64,000 nt of DNA from Xanthomonas sontii (lineage in GTDB: Bacteria > Pseudomonadota > Gammaproteobacteria > Xanthomonadales > Xanthomonadaceae): assembly GCF_040529055.1 (NCBI RefSeq), contig NZ_CP132342.1:868001-932000 (forward strand). Reading direction: 5' to 3'. Within the stretch, counting starts at the first letter, position 1. Every line of letters begins with the position of its first letter. Below the pieces are notes generated by a model. The model did no database searches and was not told where the DNA came from. It was given only the letters and a program-made list of their open reading frames with translations. Of the stretch, positions 17,447 to 26,614 are shown piece by piece. Both the position numbers and the translations under genes were made by a program.

Positions 17447-18513
17447 GGCGTGGCTCCACCGGCGGTGGGCAGGCACACGCAGAACACCGCGCCGCGCGGC
17501 CGCCCGGGTTCGGCCCAGATGCGCCCGCCGCCGGCCTCGACGATGCTGCGGCTGATGCTCAGGCCGATGCCGATGCCGCCCTGCTTGGTGGTCCAGAACG
17601 CATCGAACAGATGCGCCTGTGCCTGCGCGGACAGGCCTTCGCCGCTGTCGGCCACGCTCAGCCGCACCGAACGCGCGTCCTCGCGCTCGGTGACGATGCG
17701 CAGCGCACGCTGCGCCGGCGGCGTGGCGGCCATCGCCTCGATCGCGTTGAGCAGCAGGTTGCCGATCACCTGCTGGATCTGCACCGGGTCGGCCGACACC
17801 GGCGGCAGCAGCGCCGACAGTTCGGTGTGCACGCTGACCGCGCTGCGTTCCAGTTCGCCCTGCGACAGCGCCAGTACCTCGGCCACCGCGGCGTTGAGGT
17901 CGAAGGCGCGCTGCTGCGGCGCCTCGCCCCGGGTCAGGCTGCGCACCCGCGCGATCACCTCGCCGGCACGCTCGGCGTCGGCGAGGATGCGCGCCAGCGC
18001 CGCGCGCGCCTTGTCCAGGTTCGGCGGCTGCTGGTCGAGCCAGCGCTGGCAGGCGTTGCCGCTGGTGACGATGGCCGCCAGCGGCTGGTTGACCTCGTGC
18101 GCGATCGACGCGGTCAGGCTGCCCAGGCTGCGCACCCGCGCCAGCCGCAGCAACTGCGCCTGCGCCGCGTGCGCGGCGGCCTTGGCGCGCTCCATGCGCA
18201 CCGCGATGGAGGCGGTGACCGCCACCACCACGATGCTGATCGCCGAGTTGATCACGCCGACGTGGTAGGCGCCGGCGTGGGTGAGATGGAAGCTGAGCAC
18301 GACCAGCACCACGCAGATGCCCGCCAGCACGCCCAGCCCGGCCGGCGCCAGCAAGCGCACCGCGCCGAGGATCGCCACGGTGTAGAACAGCGCCGCCGCC
18401 ACCGCATAGTCGGTGACCGTGTCGGCGACGAAGATCGCACCCAGCGCCAGGCCCAGCGCGGCGAGGCCGAGCAGGCGGCGGTGCGGCGGCAGCGGCTTGA
18501 ACCAAGCGATCAT
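17443..18513 (-). CDS. Membrane sensor histidine kinase
   Basis: A 356-residue kinase. Five to six hydrophobic helices within residues about 14-108 form a membrane sensor with no large periplasmic domain. The HisKA region has the phospho-accepting His139 in SIAHEVNQPLAAI, followed by the N box NLLLNAIEAM, the G1 box VADSGEGL, an F box LFDAFWTTK and the G2 box GIGIGLSISRSIVEAGGG. The sequence around the His matches FixL/DctB-like kinases that partner FixJ-type regulators. It is cotranscribed and overlapping with its regulator. The signal is not evident from the sequence. Confidence 0.93.
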   Translation of the reverse strand: MIAWFKPLPPHRRLLGLAALGLALGAIFVADTVTDYAVAAALFYTVAILGAVRLLAPAGLGVLAGICVVLVVLSFHLTHAGAYHVGVINSAISIVVVAVTASIAVRMERAKAAAHAAQAQLLRLARVRSLGSLTASIAHEVNQPLAAIVTSGNACQRWLDQQPPNLDKARAALARILADAERAGEVIARVRSLTRGEAPQQRAFDLNAAVAEVLALSQGELERSAVSVHTELSALLPPVSADPVQIQQVIGNLLLNAIEAMAATPPAQRALRIVTEREDARSVRLSVADSGEGLSAQAQAHLFDAFWTTKQGGIGIGLSISRSIVEAGGGRIWAEPGRPRGAVFCVCLPTAGGATP

Positions 18514-18555
18514 CGGCGGTGTGGCGTGGGGGTGACGGGGATGGGCATGGCTGGC

Positions 18556-19284
18556 TCAGGCTTCGGCGCCGGCGTTCCAGAACGCCTGTTGTACACCCGG
18601 TTCGCCCTCCAGGCGCTGCACCACCGCATCCAGTTCCTCGGCACGCACCGCGGTGGCATACAGGGTGGCGGCGATCTCCACGTCCTTCTGCCCGAACGGA
18701 TGCTGCTCGACCTCGCGCGCCGGGTAGTGCGCCTCCTCCAGCAGTTCGATCAGCCGCTCGCGCACCTCGCCGTGCACCTCGCGCGCGCAGATCGCATAGA
18801 ACATGTAGGTGGCTTCCAGCGAGGACTCCTTCAGCGGATGCCGGTTGATCCGGTTCACCATCGGCCGCAGCAGGGTATTGCTGAGCAGCACGAACATGGC
18901 CGCCAGCACCGCCTCGGCGACCAGCCCGGCACCGGCGCAGGCGCCGACCGCGCCCGACCCCCACAACGTCGCCGCGGTGTTGAGCCCGGTGACGTTGGCG
19001 CCTTCCTTCATGATCGCGCCGGCGCCGAGGAAGCCGATGCCCGAGACCACGTAGGCCACCACCTGCACCGCGCCCTGGGTGCCGCCGTGGATCTCGAACA
19101 GGCGGTCGCCGAGCGAGACGAAGATCGCCGCGCCGACCGCGACCAGGGTGTTGGTGCGCAGCCCGGCGGTGCGCTGGCGCACCTGGCGTTCGAAGCCGAT
19201 GATCGCGCCGAGCACGAAGGCGGCGGTGAGGCTCACCAGGGTGTCGAGCAGCGAGCCGAGATTGAACAGACGCAGTGCTTCCAT
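18556..19284 (-). CDS. MgtC/SapB-family membrane protein
   Basis: A 242-residue protein with the MgtC fold: helices within residues about 10-145 include AFVLGAIIGFERQVRQRTAGLRTNTLVAVGAA (split across the family motif IGxER..R.AGLRT) and GIGFLGAGAIMKEG.NVTGLNTAATLW, both invariant in the family. The C-terminal soluble part (about 150-242) resembles the ACT-like domain of longer MgtC proteins. MgtC helps growth in low Mg2+ and inside hosts, in part by acting on the F1Fo ATP synthase. It may be cotranscribed with the small upstream gene. No Mg2+ sensor or leader peptide was recognised upstream. Confidence 0.9.
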   Translation of the reverse strand: MEALRLFNLGSLLDTLVSLTAAFVLGAIIGFERQVRQRTAGLRTNTLVAVGAAIFVSLGDRLFEIHGGTQGAVQVVAYVVSGIGFLGAGAIMKEGANVTGLNTAATLWGSGAVGACAGAGLVAEAVLAAMFVLLSNTLLRPMVNRINRHPLKESSLEATYMFYAICAREVHGEVRERLIELLEEAHYPAREVEQHPFGQKDVEIAATLYATAVRAEELDAVVQRLEGEPGVQQAFWNAGAEA

Positions 19285-19410
19285 CAGGGCGCGTTCCGGT
19301 AGGTGAGGGGAGCGAGCATGGCGGCTCCGGGGAAGGTAGTGGGCGGGGACGGGGGCCGATGATGCCGCGGCGAGATGGCAGCGCGCATCGTGGCGACGGA
19401 CAGATGCGGC

Positions 19411-19737
19411 TCAGCGCACCCCGGGCCACCACGCCAGCGCGGCATGCAGCCAGTGCGCGGCCGGGGCGTTCGCCCCGGCGTCGTGCAGGCGCCGCTGCGC
19501 CGCATGCGGCAAGCGCGCGCGGACCCGGATGCGGTCGGCGACGGACAGCAGCGACAGCGCATCGGCCATCACCCGCGGCGACTGCGCGGACAGGGCCAGG
19601 GCGAAGGCGCGGGCGCCGTGGGCGGCGAGCAGATGGCGCAGCGCCTCGGTACGGCGCATGGCGACCGCGGCGCGCAGTGCGCGCTGCAGGCCGCGCTGCA
19701 GGCGGAACCGGCGGGAGAACAGCGAGAACAGGAACAT
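19411..19737 (-). CDS. Small uncharacterised protein upstream of mgtC
   Basis: A 108-residue predicted protein rich in Arg, Ala and Leu: MFLFSLFSRRFRLQRGLQRA, then MRRTEALRHLLAAHGARAF, PRVMADALSLLSVADRIRVR and a C-terminal HWLHAALAWWPGVR. It looks helical and basic, with no signal peptide or clear transmembrane helix. I do not recognise the family. It reads in the same direction as mgtC, 126 bp upstream of it. The frame and third-position GC bias are consistent with coding, but no conservation evidence is available, so it could still be spurious. Confidence 0.55.
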   Translation of the reverse strand: MFLFSLFSRRFRLQRGLQRALRAAVAMRRTEALRHLLAAHGARAFALALSAQSPRVMADALSLLSVADRIRVRARLPHAAQRRLHDAGANAPAAHWLHAALAWWPGVR

Positions 19738-20118
19738 GACGACCTCCTTGCGGCGCGTGGCCGGAGGACGTCGCAGCGTGTGCGCGGCGTGCGTCTTCCG
19801 GCTCAGCGCCGGGCAGCGACCAGGCGAGGGGAACGGCGGGGGAATGCGGCGCTGATGCCGCGTCGATGCGGATCGGGGTCCATGCTCGCCTCCGGTATCA
19901 GGGGAACGGATCGCGCGGAGCGCGATGGTCTGGCGCGGTCGGATGCCGCGGTACCGCCCACTGGCCGGGCCAGGAGCGGGTGGCGCAAAGCTTGGCATGC
20001 GGCCCAGGCGTGCACCAGCCTGCATGAGGCCATGACGGCGATACCAAGGTATATCCGGTCTGGTCCGCCTGCCGGCGCGTGGCGCAGCGATTGAGACGCG
20101 GCCGGCTACACTGGCCGC
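19738..20118. other. Intergenic, divergent promoter region
   Basis: About 380 bp between two divergent genes. No credible gene was found. It contains a short inverted repeat ATACCAAGGTAT at 20041-20052 near the rmuC start and GC-rich short hairpins, but no convincing riboswitch or operator could be assigned. Confidence 0.5.
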
Positions 20119-21708
20119 ATGCAGAACGATGCCCATTTCCTGATCCTCGCCGGCCTGTTGTGTGCCGTCATCGCCCTGTTGCTGGCCGTGTTGCTGCGGC
20201 GGGGCAACCACGCCGCGCTGGAGGCGGCCCTGCGCGAGGAGCAACGCAGCGGTCGCGGCGAACTGCGTGAGCAGCTCGACAGCCTGGCGCGGCAGCAGGA
20301 CGCACGCAGCGAAGGCTTCGCCCGCCACCTGGCGGATCTGTCCACCCGCACCGACCAGCGCCTGGACCTGCTGCGCGAGGCGCTGACCGAGGACGCGCGG
20401 CGCGGCAGGGCCGAGGCCGGCGCCGCGCAACAGCGCATGGCCGAGCTGCTGAGCCAGCGCCTGGTCGAAATCCGCGGCCAGCTCGACGCCTTCGGCCAGC
20501 AGCAGGACGCGCGCATGGCCCAGTTCGGCCAGCAGCAGGCCGAGCTGATCGCGCGCATCGACGCGCAGTTGGGCGCGTTGCGCGAGGCCTTGCTCGAGGA
20601 CGCGCGCAAGGGCCGCCAGGAAGGCGCGGACGCGCAGCAGCGCTTCGCCGACACGCTCGGCCAGCGCCTGGGCGATCTGGTCCAGCGCAACGAGCAGCGG
20701 ATGGGCGAGATGCGCGGCACCCTGGAGGAGCGGCTGAAGGAACTGCAGGCCGACAACGCGGCCAAGCTCGAGCAGATGCGCGGCACCGTCGACGAGAAGC
20801 TGCAGACCACCCTCAACACGCGCCTGGATGCCTCGTTCAAGCTGGTCTCCGAGCGGCTCGAGCAGGTCCAGCGCGGCCTGGGCGAGATGCAGCAGCTGGC
20901 CACCGGCGTCGGCGACCTCAAGCGCGTGCTGAGCAACGTCAAGAACCGCGGCGGCTGGGGCGAGGTGCAGCTGGAGAACATCCTCGAGCAGACCCTGACC
21001 CAAGAGCAGTACGCGCGCGGCGTGCGGGTGCGCCCGGAGCGCAACGAGATGGTCGATTTCGCGGTGCGCCTGCCCGGCCGCGGCCACGAGGACACGCCAG
21101 TGTGGCTGCCGATCGACGCCAAGTTCCCGCGCGAAGACTACGAGCGCCTGCTCGACGCGCAGGAGCAGGGCGATCCGGAGCTGGTGCAGGCGACCGGCGC
21201 GCAGCTGGAGCGCGCGATCCGGGTGCAAGCCAAGTCGATCGGCGACAAGTACATCGCCCCGCCGCACACCACCGACTTCGCGGTGATGTTCCTGCCCACC
21301 GAGGGCCTGTACGCCGAGACCCTGCGCCGCCCCGGCCTGGCCGACCTGCTGCAGCGCGAGCACCGCATCGTCGTCGCCGGGCCGACCACGATCACCGCCC
21401 TGCTCAACAGCCTGCAGATGGGCTTCCGTACCCTGGCCATCGAGAAACGCTCCAGCGAGGTGTGGGGTGTGCTGGCGGCGGTGAAGAGCGAGTTCGGCAA
21501 GTTCGCCGGCATCCTGGAAAAGGCCGAGAAGCAGATCAGCACCGTCGGCAAGAGCCTGGGCGAGGCCAGCCGCAAGACCCGCACCATCGAACGCCGCCTG
21601 CGCGGTGTCGAGACTCTGGCCGACGCGCAGGCCGCGCCGCTGCTGGAACTATCGCTGCCGCTGGAGGATGCCGAAGCGGACGAGGCGGCAGGCGACGACC
21701 GGGAGTGA
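20119..21708 (+). CDS. rmuC: DNA recombination protein RmuC
   Basis: A 529-residue RmuC-family protein. A single N-terminal transmembrane segment (about 8-26) is followed by a long coiled-coil region (about 35-250, repeating QLDSLARQQD/GELREQL-type heptads), then the RmuC domain (about 250-470) with NVKNRGGWGEVQLENILEQ, WLPIDAKFPREDYERL, PPHTTDFAVMFLPTEGLYAE and VAGPTTITALLNSLQMGF, all family hallmarks. RmuC limits inversions at short inverted repeats and is predicted to be a restriction-fold nuclease acting on DNA; this is notable in a palindrome-rich genome. It is transcribed alone. Confidence 0.95.
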   Translation: MQNDAHFLILAGLLCAVIALLLAVLLRRGNHAALEAALREEQRSGRGELREQLDSLARQQDARSEGFARHLADLSTRTDQRLDLLREALTEDARRGRAEAGAAQQRMAELLSQRLVEIRGQLDAFGQQQDARMAQFGQQQAELIARIDAQLGALREALLEDARKGRQEGADAQQRFADTLGQRLGDLVQRNEQRMGEMRGTLEERLKELQADNAAKLEQMRGTVDEKLQTTLNTRLDASFKLVSERLEQVQRGLGEMQQLATGVGDLKRVLSNVKNRGGWGEVQLENILEQTLTQEQYARGVRVRPERNEMVDFAVRLPGRGHEDTPVWLPIDAKFPREDYERLLDAQEQGDPELVQATGAQLERAIRVQAKSIGDKYIAPPHTTDFAVMFLPTEGLYAETLRRPGLADLLQREHRIVVAGPTTITALLNSLQMGFRTLAIEKRSSEVWGVLAAVKSEFGKFAGILEKAEKQISTVGKSLGEASRKTRTIERRLRGVETLADAQAAPLLELSLPLEDAEADEAAGDDRE

Positions 21709-22239
21709 GGGCTTGCGGTGCCCGCGGCGGCGGTGCGGCGAGTTGGGATGGCAGGGCGCTGTGGCGGTTACGTCGACGCGAGATGGCGTGCGACCAGCAC
21801 GCGCCATGTTGGATGCAGCGACGCGACCTGAACGGGCCAGCGCGGCCGCTTCGTACGCGTGCGCTGTACAGATGGCGCAGCATGCGGGTGTCCTGGTCTT
21901 GCCTGCAGTGTCGATGCGATTCGACATCGCGGATGCGCTGTCGTCTCCAGGCCGCTCGCCTGCTCGCCCGCTGGCCGATACGCGCGCTGCCGATCACGAC
22001 GAGAGGCACATGTGTAGCGGCGGCTCTTGTTCCTTCTGCGGCAGTCGCGAGCAGGTGTTGTGGACACGGCCGTCGCGGCTGAAGCCGCTCCTGTGGGATC
22101 ACATGATCCGCAGCAAAAGCGGGTGTTACGAGCCTGCACAGGCTAGCTGTCGGTGCGCTGAGTCACGCGGTCACGGCACTGCGCATGCTGCGCCGGCAGC
22201 GACTATGCTGGCGCTCCCTTTCGATCGAGGTAATGCCCC
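21709..22239. other. Intergenic region with decayed palindromes
   Basis: About 530 bp with no credible gene on either strand. It contains one half of the CGTCGCGGCTGAAGCCGCTC family at 22070-22093 and, at about 22015-22060, a degenerate relative (GTAGCGGCGGCTCTTGTTCC) of the element found inside recB. A weak RBS-like CGAGG precedes the peroxidase start. Confidence 0.5.
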
Positions 22240-22782
22240 ATGTCCGAGTCGCTGACCGCCATTCCGCTGACCCGCATCGATGGCCAGCCGGCCACCCTCG
22301 CCGCGTTCGAGGGCAAGGTGTTGCTGATCGTCAACGTCGCCTCCAAGTGCGGCCTCACCGCGCAGTACGCGGGCCTGGAAGCGCTGTACCGCGAGAAGCA
22401 GGCCGCCGGCCTGGAAGTGCTCGGTTTCCCGGCCAACGACTTCAAGGGCCAGGAGCCGGGCAGCGAGGCGGAGATCCAGCAGTTCTGCCAGCTCACCTAC
22501 GACGTGACCTTCCCGATGTTCGCCAAGATCGCGGTCACCGGCGAGGACACCCATCCGCTGTACCGCGCGCTGATCGCCGCGCAGCCGCAGACCGAGGGCG
22601 AGGGCCCGATGCGCGAGAAGCTTGCCGGCTACGGCATCGAGCCGAATCCGGCGCCGGGCGTGCTGTGGAATTTCGAGAAGTTCCTGGTCGGCCGGGACGG
22701 CCAGGTCCGCGCGCGCTTCGCTCCGGACGTTACCGCCGAGGATCCGCGCCTGCGCGCGGCGATCGACGCGGCGCTGGCGTAA
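22240..22782 (+). CDS. Glutathione peroxidase-type thiol peroxidase
   Basis: A 180-residue thioredoxin-fold peroxidase of the glutathione peroxidase family (BtuE/Gpx-like). The peroxidatic Cys37 is in NVASKCGLTAQY, the catalytic Gln71 in DFKGQEPGS and the Trp/Asn pair in GVLWNFEKFL. The middle Cys of the usual FPCNQF motif is Ala here (GFPANDF), while Cys83 in EIQQFCQLTYDVTFPMF occupies the position of the resolving Cys in two-Cys members. It therefore probably uses thioredoxin rather than glutathione and reduces lipid or hydrogen peroxides in the cytoplasm (no signal peptide). Confidence 0.92.
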   Translation: MSESLTAIPLTRIDGQPATLAAFEGKVLLIVNVASKCGLTAQYAGLEALYREKQAAGLEVLGFPANDFKGQEPGSEAEIQQFCQLTYDVTFPMFAKIAVTGEDTHPLYRALIAAQPQTEGEGPMREKLAGYGIEPNPAPGVLWNFEKFLVGRDGQVRARFAPDVTAEDPRLRAAIDAALA

Positions 22783-22940
22783 CGGCGCGCTGCGCCATCT
22801 GGCTGTGCTTGGACGAGCTGAAGGTGTGTTGCGGCGTCTAGGTAGTTGGTGAACGAGCCGGAGAGGTGATCGATGTCCTCGTTGTCCGGCGTCGCTTGTT
22901 GCGGCTGAACCGCTCCTACGCAAGGCGTGCAGCATCGAAA

Positions 22941-23750
<810 letters not shown>

Positions 23751-23855
23751 CGGCACGTCGACGTCCGCTGCGGATACGGCATCACCCGCTGCAACCCAAC
23801 AGCCATTCCACTCTGCGCTGCTACTACTGTGCGCGATGGCAAAAAAGTTCAGGCA

Positions 23856-23882
23856 CAAAAAACCCGGCCGAAGCCGGGGTTT
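23856..23882 (-). terminator. Rho-independent terminator of the mla operon
   Basis: On the minus strand, CCCGGC-TTCG-GCCGGG forms a tetraloop hairpin followed by TTTTTT. It lies about 25 bp after the mlaA stop codon and closes the six-gene mla transcript. Confidence 0.9.
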
Positions 23883-23907
23883 TCTGTGCTGCCTAAGTGC
23901 AGGCGAC

Positions 23908-24996
23908 TCAGCGACCGCCGCGCCACTCCGGGACCGGCATCGCATCCACCGGCACCGTCGGATTGGTTTCTTCCTCGCGCAGATAGGCCGGCAGATCGTC
24001 GTCCTGACGCTTGTGCCCGCGCATGTCGCTCTCGATCTGATAGTTGCGGCGCTGCAGCCACGCATCGCGGGTCAGCTGGTACTCGTCCGGCGCCTGGTCG
24101 CGCAGACTGTCCAGCGACAGCAACTGCGCGCGCGTGTCGACCAACTGCAGGCCCTGCAGACCGATGCGCACCCGGTCTTCCTCGATCTGCTGCAGTGGCG
24201 ACAGCGGCGCGTCGCCGACCAGGCCGAACGCATCGCGCACCGTGCGCGGGCCGAACAACGGCAGTTCCAGGTAACGCGAGCGGCGCCAGCCCCACACACC
24301 CAGGGTCTGGCCGAAGTCCTCGCTGCGTCGCGGCAGGTTGGCGTCGGTGGCCGGGTCGAAGATGCCGCCGATGCCCAGCGTGCTGTTGATCAGGAACCGG
24401 CTCAGGGTCTGCCCCGCCTGCAGCGGACGGCCCTGCAGCAGCTGGTTGACCATGGTCAGCGGCGAACTGAGGTTGTCGAAGAAGTTGGTCACGCCCAACC
24501 GCACCGGCCGCGGCACCACGTTGACGTAGGCGCGTGCCAGCGGCCGCGCCACGCCGCGGTCGACCACGTTGTTGAAGGCATGCACCTTGCGGTTGAACTT
24601 CTCCCACGGATCGTAGCTCTGCGGTGCAGGCACGCCCTCCGGCAGGGTCGGATCGGCGACCGGGTTGTACGGGTCGCCACCGTACAGCGCGGCGTAGTCG
24701 TCCTCGGCCGAGGTCGGCGTGCCGTTGGCCGCCCCGGCGCTCGGGGCAGCACTCGCCGGCGGCATCGCCGCAGGCGCGCTTGCCGGTGCCGGCGCGGCGC
24801 CGGTGTCCATGCCGGTGGCGCTGTTCGCGGTCGCCAGCGCGGCGTGCGCATCGGGAGCCGCGGCGCTGTCGCCGGCGGCCGGCGCGGTCTGTGCCACCGG
24901 CGGCGGCGGCGGTGGCGGCGTGCGCTTGGGCGCGCCAGCGCAGGCGCCCAGGGCGGCGGCCAGGGTCAGGGAGGTAAGGATACGCAGCACGTTCAT
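23908..24996 (-). CDS. mlaA: MlaA/VacJ outer-membrane lipoprotein
   Basis: A 362-residue lipoprotein (signal 1-18, lipobox LGAC, Cys19) that removes mislocalised phospholipids from the outer leaflet of the outer membrane and passes them to MlaC. A Pro/Ala-rich linker (about 22-105) is followed by the VacJ domain with YDPWEKFNRKVHAFNNVVD, VRLGVTNFFDNLSSPLTMVN, RFLINSTLGIGGIFDPATD and GQTLGVWG...YLELPLFGPRTVRDA. The linker is longer than in the E. coli protein, and a further C-terminal extension (about 300-362) is charged. In E. coli mlaA is unlinked; here it ends the mlaFEDCB operon. Confidence 0.95.
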   Translation of the reverse strand: MNVLRILTSLTLAAALGACAGAPKRTPPPPPPPVAQTAPAAGDSAAAPDAHAALATANSATGMDTGAAPAPASAPAAMPPASAAPSAGAANGTPTSAEDDYAALYGGDPYNPVADPTLPEGVPAPQSYDPWEKFNRKVHAFNNVVDRGVARPLARAYVNVVPRPVRLGVTNFFDNLSSPLTMVNQLLQGRPLQAGQTLSRFLINSTLGIGGIFDPATDANLPRRSEDFGQTLGVWGWRRSRYLELPLFGPRTVRDAFGLVGDAPLSPLQQIEEDRVRIGLQGLQLVDTRAQLLSLDSLRDQAPDEYQLTRDAWLQRRNYQIESDMRGHKRQDDDLPAYLREEETNPTVPVDAMPVPEWRGGR

Positions 24997-24999
24997 GTG

Positions 25000-25317
25000 T
25001 CAGCTCGCCGCAGGGGGAGAGTGGAAGTCCAGGGTCGAGGCCAGCCGGTAGGCGGCGCTCAGGTCGGTCAGGCCGGCCGGGGCGCCATGGATGGCGACCT
25101 CGGCCTGGCCCTGGGCACGCAGGCGCGCGGCAAGTTCGGCGAGCAGCGCCAGGCCGGCGCTGTCCACCCGCGAGACGGCCTGCAGGTCCAGCGCGCGTGC
25201 GCCCGGCAGCGCGCGCAGCGCTGCCGGCCACAGCGCGGTGGCCGCCGCACGGTCGAGCACGCCGCTCAGCGCGAGCGTGTCGCCGTCGCGGCGCAGCTGC
25301 GGCGCATCACTTGCCAC
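25000..25317 (-). CDS. mlaB: STAS-domain protein, MlaB-like
   Basis: A 105-residue single STAS-domain protein. LRRDGDTLALSGVLDRAAAT, then ARALDLQAVSRVDSAGLALL and the amphipathic helix LAARLRAQGQ match MlaB, the cytoplasmic partner that stabilises the MlaF ATPase. The frame has no ATG near the domain start; GTG at VASDAPQLRR is chosen because it overlaps the end of mlaC by 11 bp (GTGGCAAGTGA), a translational-coupling arrangement. Its place between mlaC and mlaA in the operon supports the assignment. Confidence 0.88.
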   Translation of the reverse strand: MASDAPQLRRDGDTLALSGVLDRAAATALWPAALRALPGARALDLQAVSRVDSAGLALLAELAARLRAQGQAEVAIHGAPAGLTDLSAAYRLASTLDFHSPPAAS

Positions 25318-25975
25318 TGTTGCCCGCCGGTGCCGCCTGCAGCGTGCCGTTGCGCAGCTCGGCCGCAACCTCGGGGATCGACTTGTTGCGCAGCGGGGTG
25401 TCGAACTGGTTGCGGAAGGTCTGCACGTAGGACACGCCCTCGACCATCACGTCGAAGATCTTCCAGCCCGCGCCGGTGTTGCGCAGCAGGTAGTCCACCG
25501 GCACCGGGTCGCCGCCGCTGCGCAGCAGCTCGGTGGAGACCTTGACGCCGCGGCCGCCGGGCAGCGGGGTTTCCGACTTCACCCGCACCTGCGGCTTGCC
25601 TTCGAAGGTCAGCAGCGAGGTGCCGTAGCGCTGCATCAGGTTGTCGGCCATCGCGTCGCCGAACAGCTTGACGTCGGCGTCGGAGGCGCCGCGGCCGTGC
25701 ACGCCCAGCACCAGGCGGGCGGCGTAGTCGCGGTCGAAGGACTTGTTCATCTCGCTGTCGATGAACTGGCGCAGCGCGGTCGGGTTGCTCTTGAACTCGC
25801 TGCGGCGCTGTTCCAGCGTGGTCAGGATGCGCGTGCTGTTCTCCAGCACCACCTTGCTGGCCGAACCGGCCTGGGTGGCGGCGGCGGCCGGCGCGGCGGC
25901 CTGGGCCAGGGCGGCGGAAGGCGCGGCCACGGCCAGCGCGGCGGCGAGAGCGGCGGAAAGCAGTTTGATCGTCAT
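25307..25975 (-). CDS. mlaC: MlaC periplasmic phospholipid-binding protein
   Basis: A 222-residue Ttg2D/MlaC-family protein that ferries phospholipid across the periplasm between MlaA and the MlaFEDB complex. Signal peptide about 1-24 (AALAVAAPSAALAQ). Family motifs include QFIDSEMNKSFDRDYAARLVLG, MADNLMQRYGTSLLTFEGK, VPVDYLLRNTGAGWKIFDV and MVEGVSYVQTFRNQFDTPLR. Its start overlaps the mlaD stop by ATGA and its stop lies inside the mlaB start region, so it is tightly coupled to both. Confidence 0.95.
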   Translation of the reverse strand: MTIKLLSAALAAALAVAAPSAALAQAAAPAAAATQAGSASKVVLENSTRILTTLEQRRSEFKSNPTALRQFIDSEMNKSFDRDYAARLVLGVHGRGASDADVKLFGDAMADNLMQRYGTSLLTFEGKPQVRVKSETPLPGGRGVKVSTELLRSGGDPVPVDYLLRNTGAGWKIFDVMVEGVSYVQTFRNQFDTPLRNKSIPEVAAELRNGTLQAAPAGNSGK

Positions 25976-26511
25976 GGCTTGGGTTCCGTTGCGGGCGTGG
26001 TGGGGTCGGCAGAGGGTGCGGCAGCGGGTGTTGCGTTCTTGTCGCCGCCGGCGCTGCCGCCGCCGAACATGTACTTGCCGACCAGCTGGATCAGGTCCAC
26101 CGCCGGCTGGGTGAAGGCGATTTCCTGGCCGGGCTTGAGCGTGTCGGGGTCGCCGCCGGGCTGCAGGCCGACATAGCTCTCGCCCAGCAGGCCACTGGTC
26201 AGGATCGCCGCCGAAGTGTCGGCCGGCAGGTCCTTGTACTTGTCGTCGATGGACAGGGTCACCACCGAGTCGAACTTGGTCGGGTCCAGGTCGATCTTGG
26301 CGACCTGGCCGATGATGACGCCGCCGATCTTCACCGGCGCCTGCGCACGCAGCTGGCCGATCTGCGAGAAGCGCGCGACCAGGTCGTAGCGGTGGCCGCC
26401 GAAGCCCCACTGGCGGTTGGTGGAAGCCAGCGCCAGCACCAGCAGCGAGGCCAGGCCCAGCAGCAGGAAGGCGCCGACGGCGAACTCGAGACGGGGACCA
26501 CGGAGAGCCAT
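25972..26511 (-). CDS. mlaD: MlaD MCE-domain lipid transfer protein
   Basis: A 179-residue inner-membrane-anchored MCE protein. One transmembrane helix (about 11-31) precedes the MCE domain (about 38-120: YDLVARFSQIGQLRAQAPVK, then GGVIIGQVAKIDLD, ILTSGLLGESYVGLQPGGD). The C-terminal region (about 125-179) is helical (FTQPAVDLIQLVGKYMFGG) then Ala/Pro-rich, as in other MlaD proteins whose helices line the hexameric channel. It forms the periplasmic ring of the MlaFEDB complex. Confidence 0.95.
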   Translation of the reverse strand: MALRGPRLEFAVGAFLLLGLASLLVLALASTNRQWGFGGHRYDLVARFSQIGQLRAQAPVKIGGVIIGQVAKIDLDPTKFDSVVTLSIDDKYKDLPADTSAAILTSGLLGESYVGLQPGGDPDTLKPGQEIAFTQPAVDLIQLVGKYMFGGGSAGGDKNATPAAAPSADPTTPATEPKP

Positions 26512-26614
26512 AACGTGTCTACCTTGTTGATTCAGCGTGGCCGCGGCGCCAGTGCCGCGACCGGGATGTTGCCGCGGAGCCTGCCGTCGCCGGCCGGCCC
26601 CGCGTTGGCGCCGC

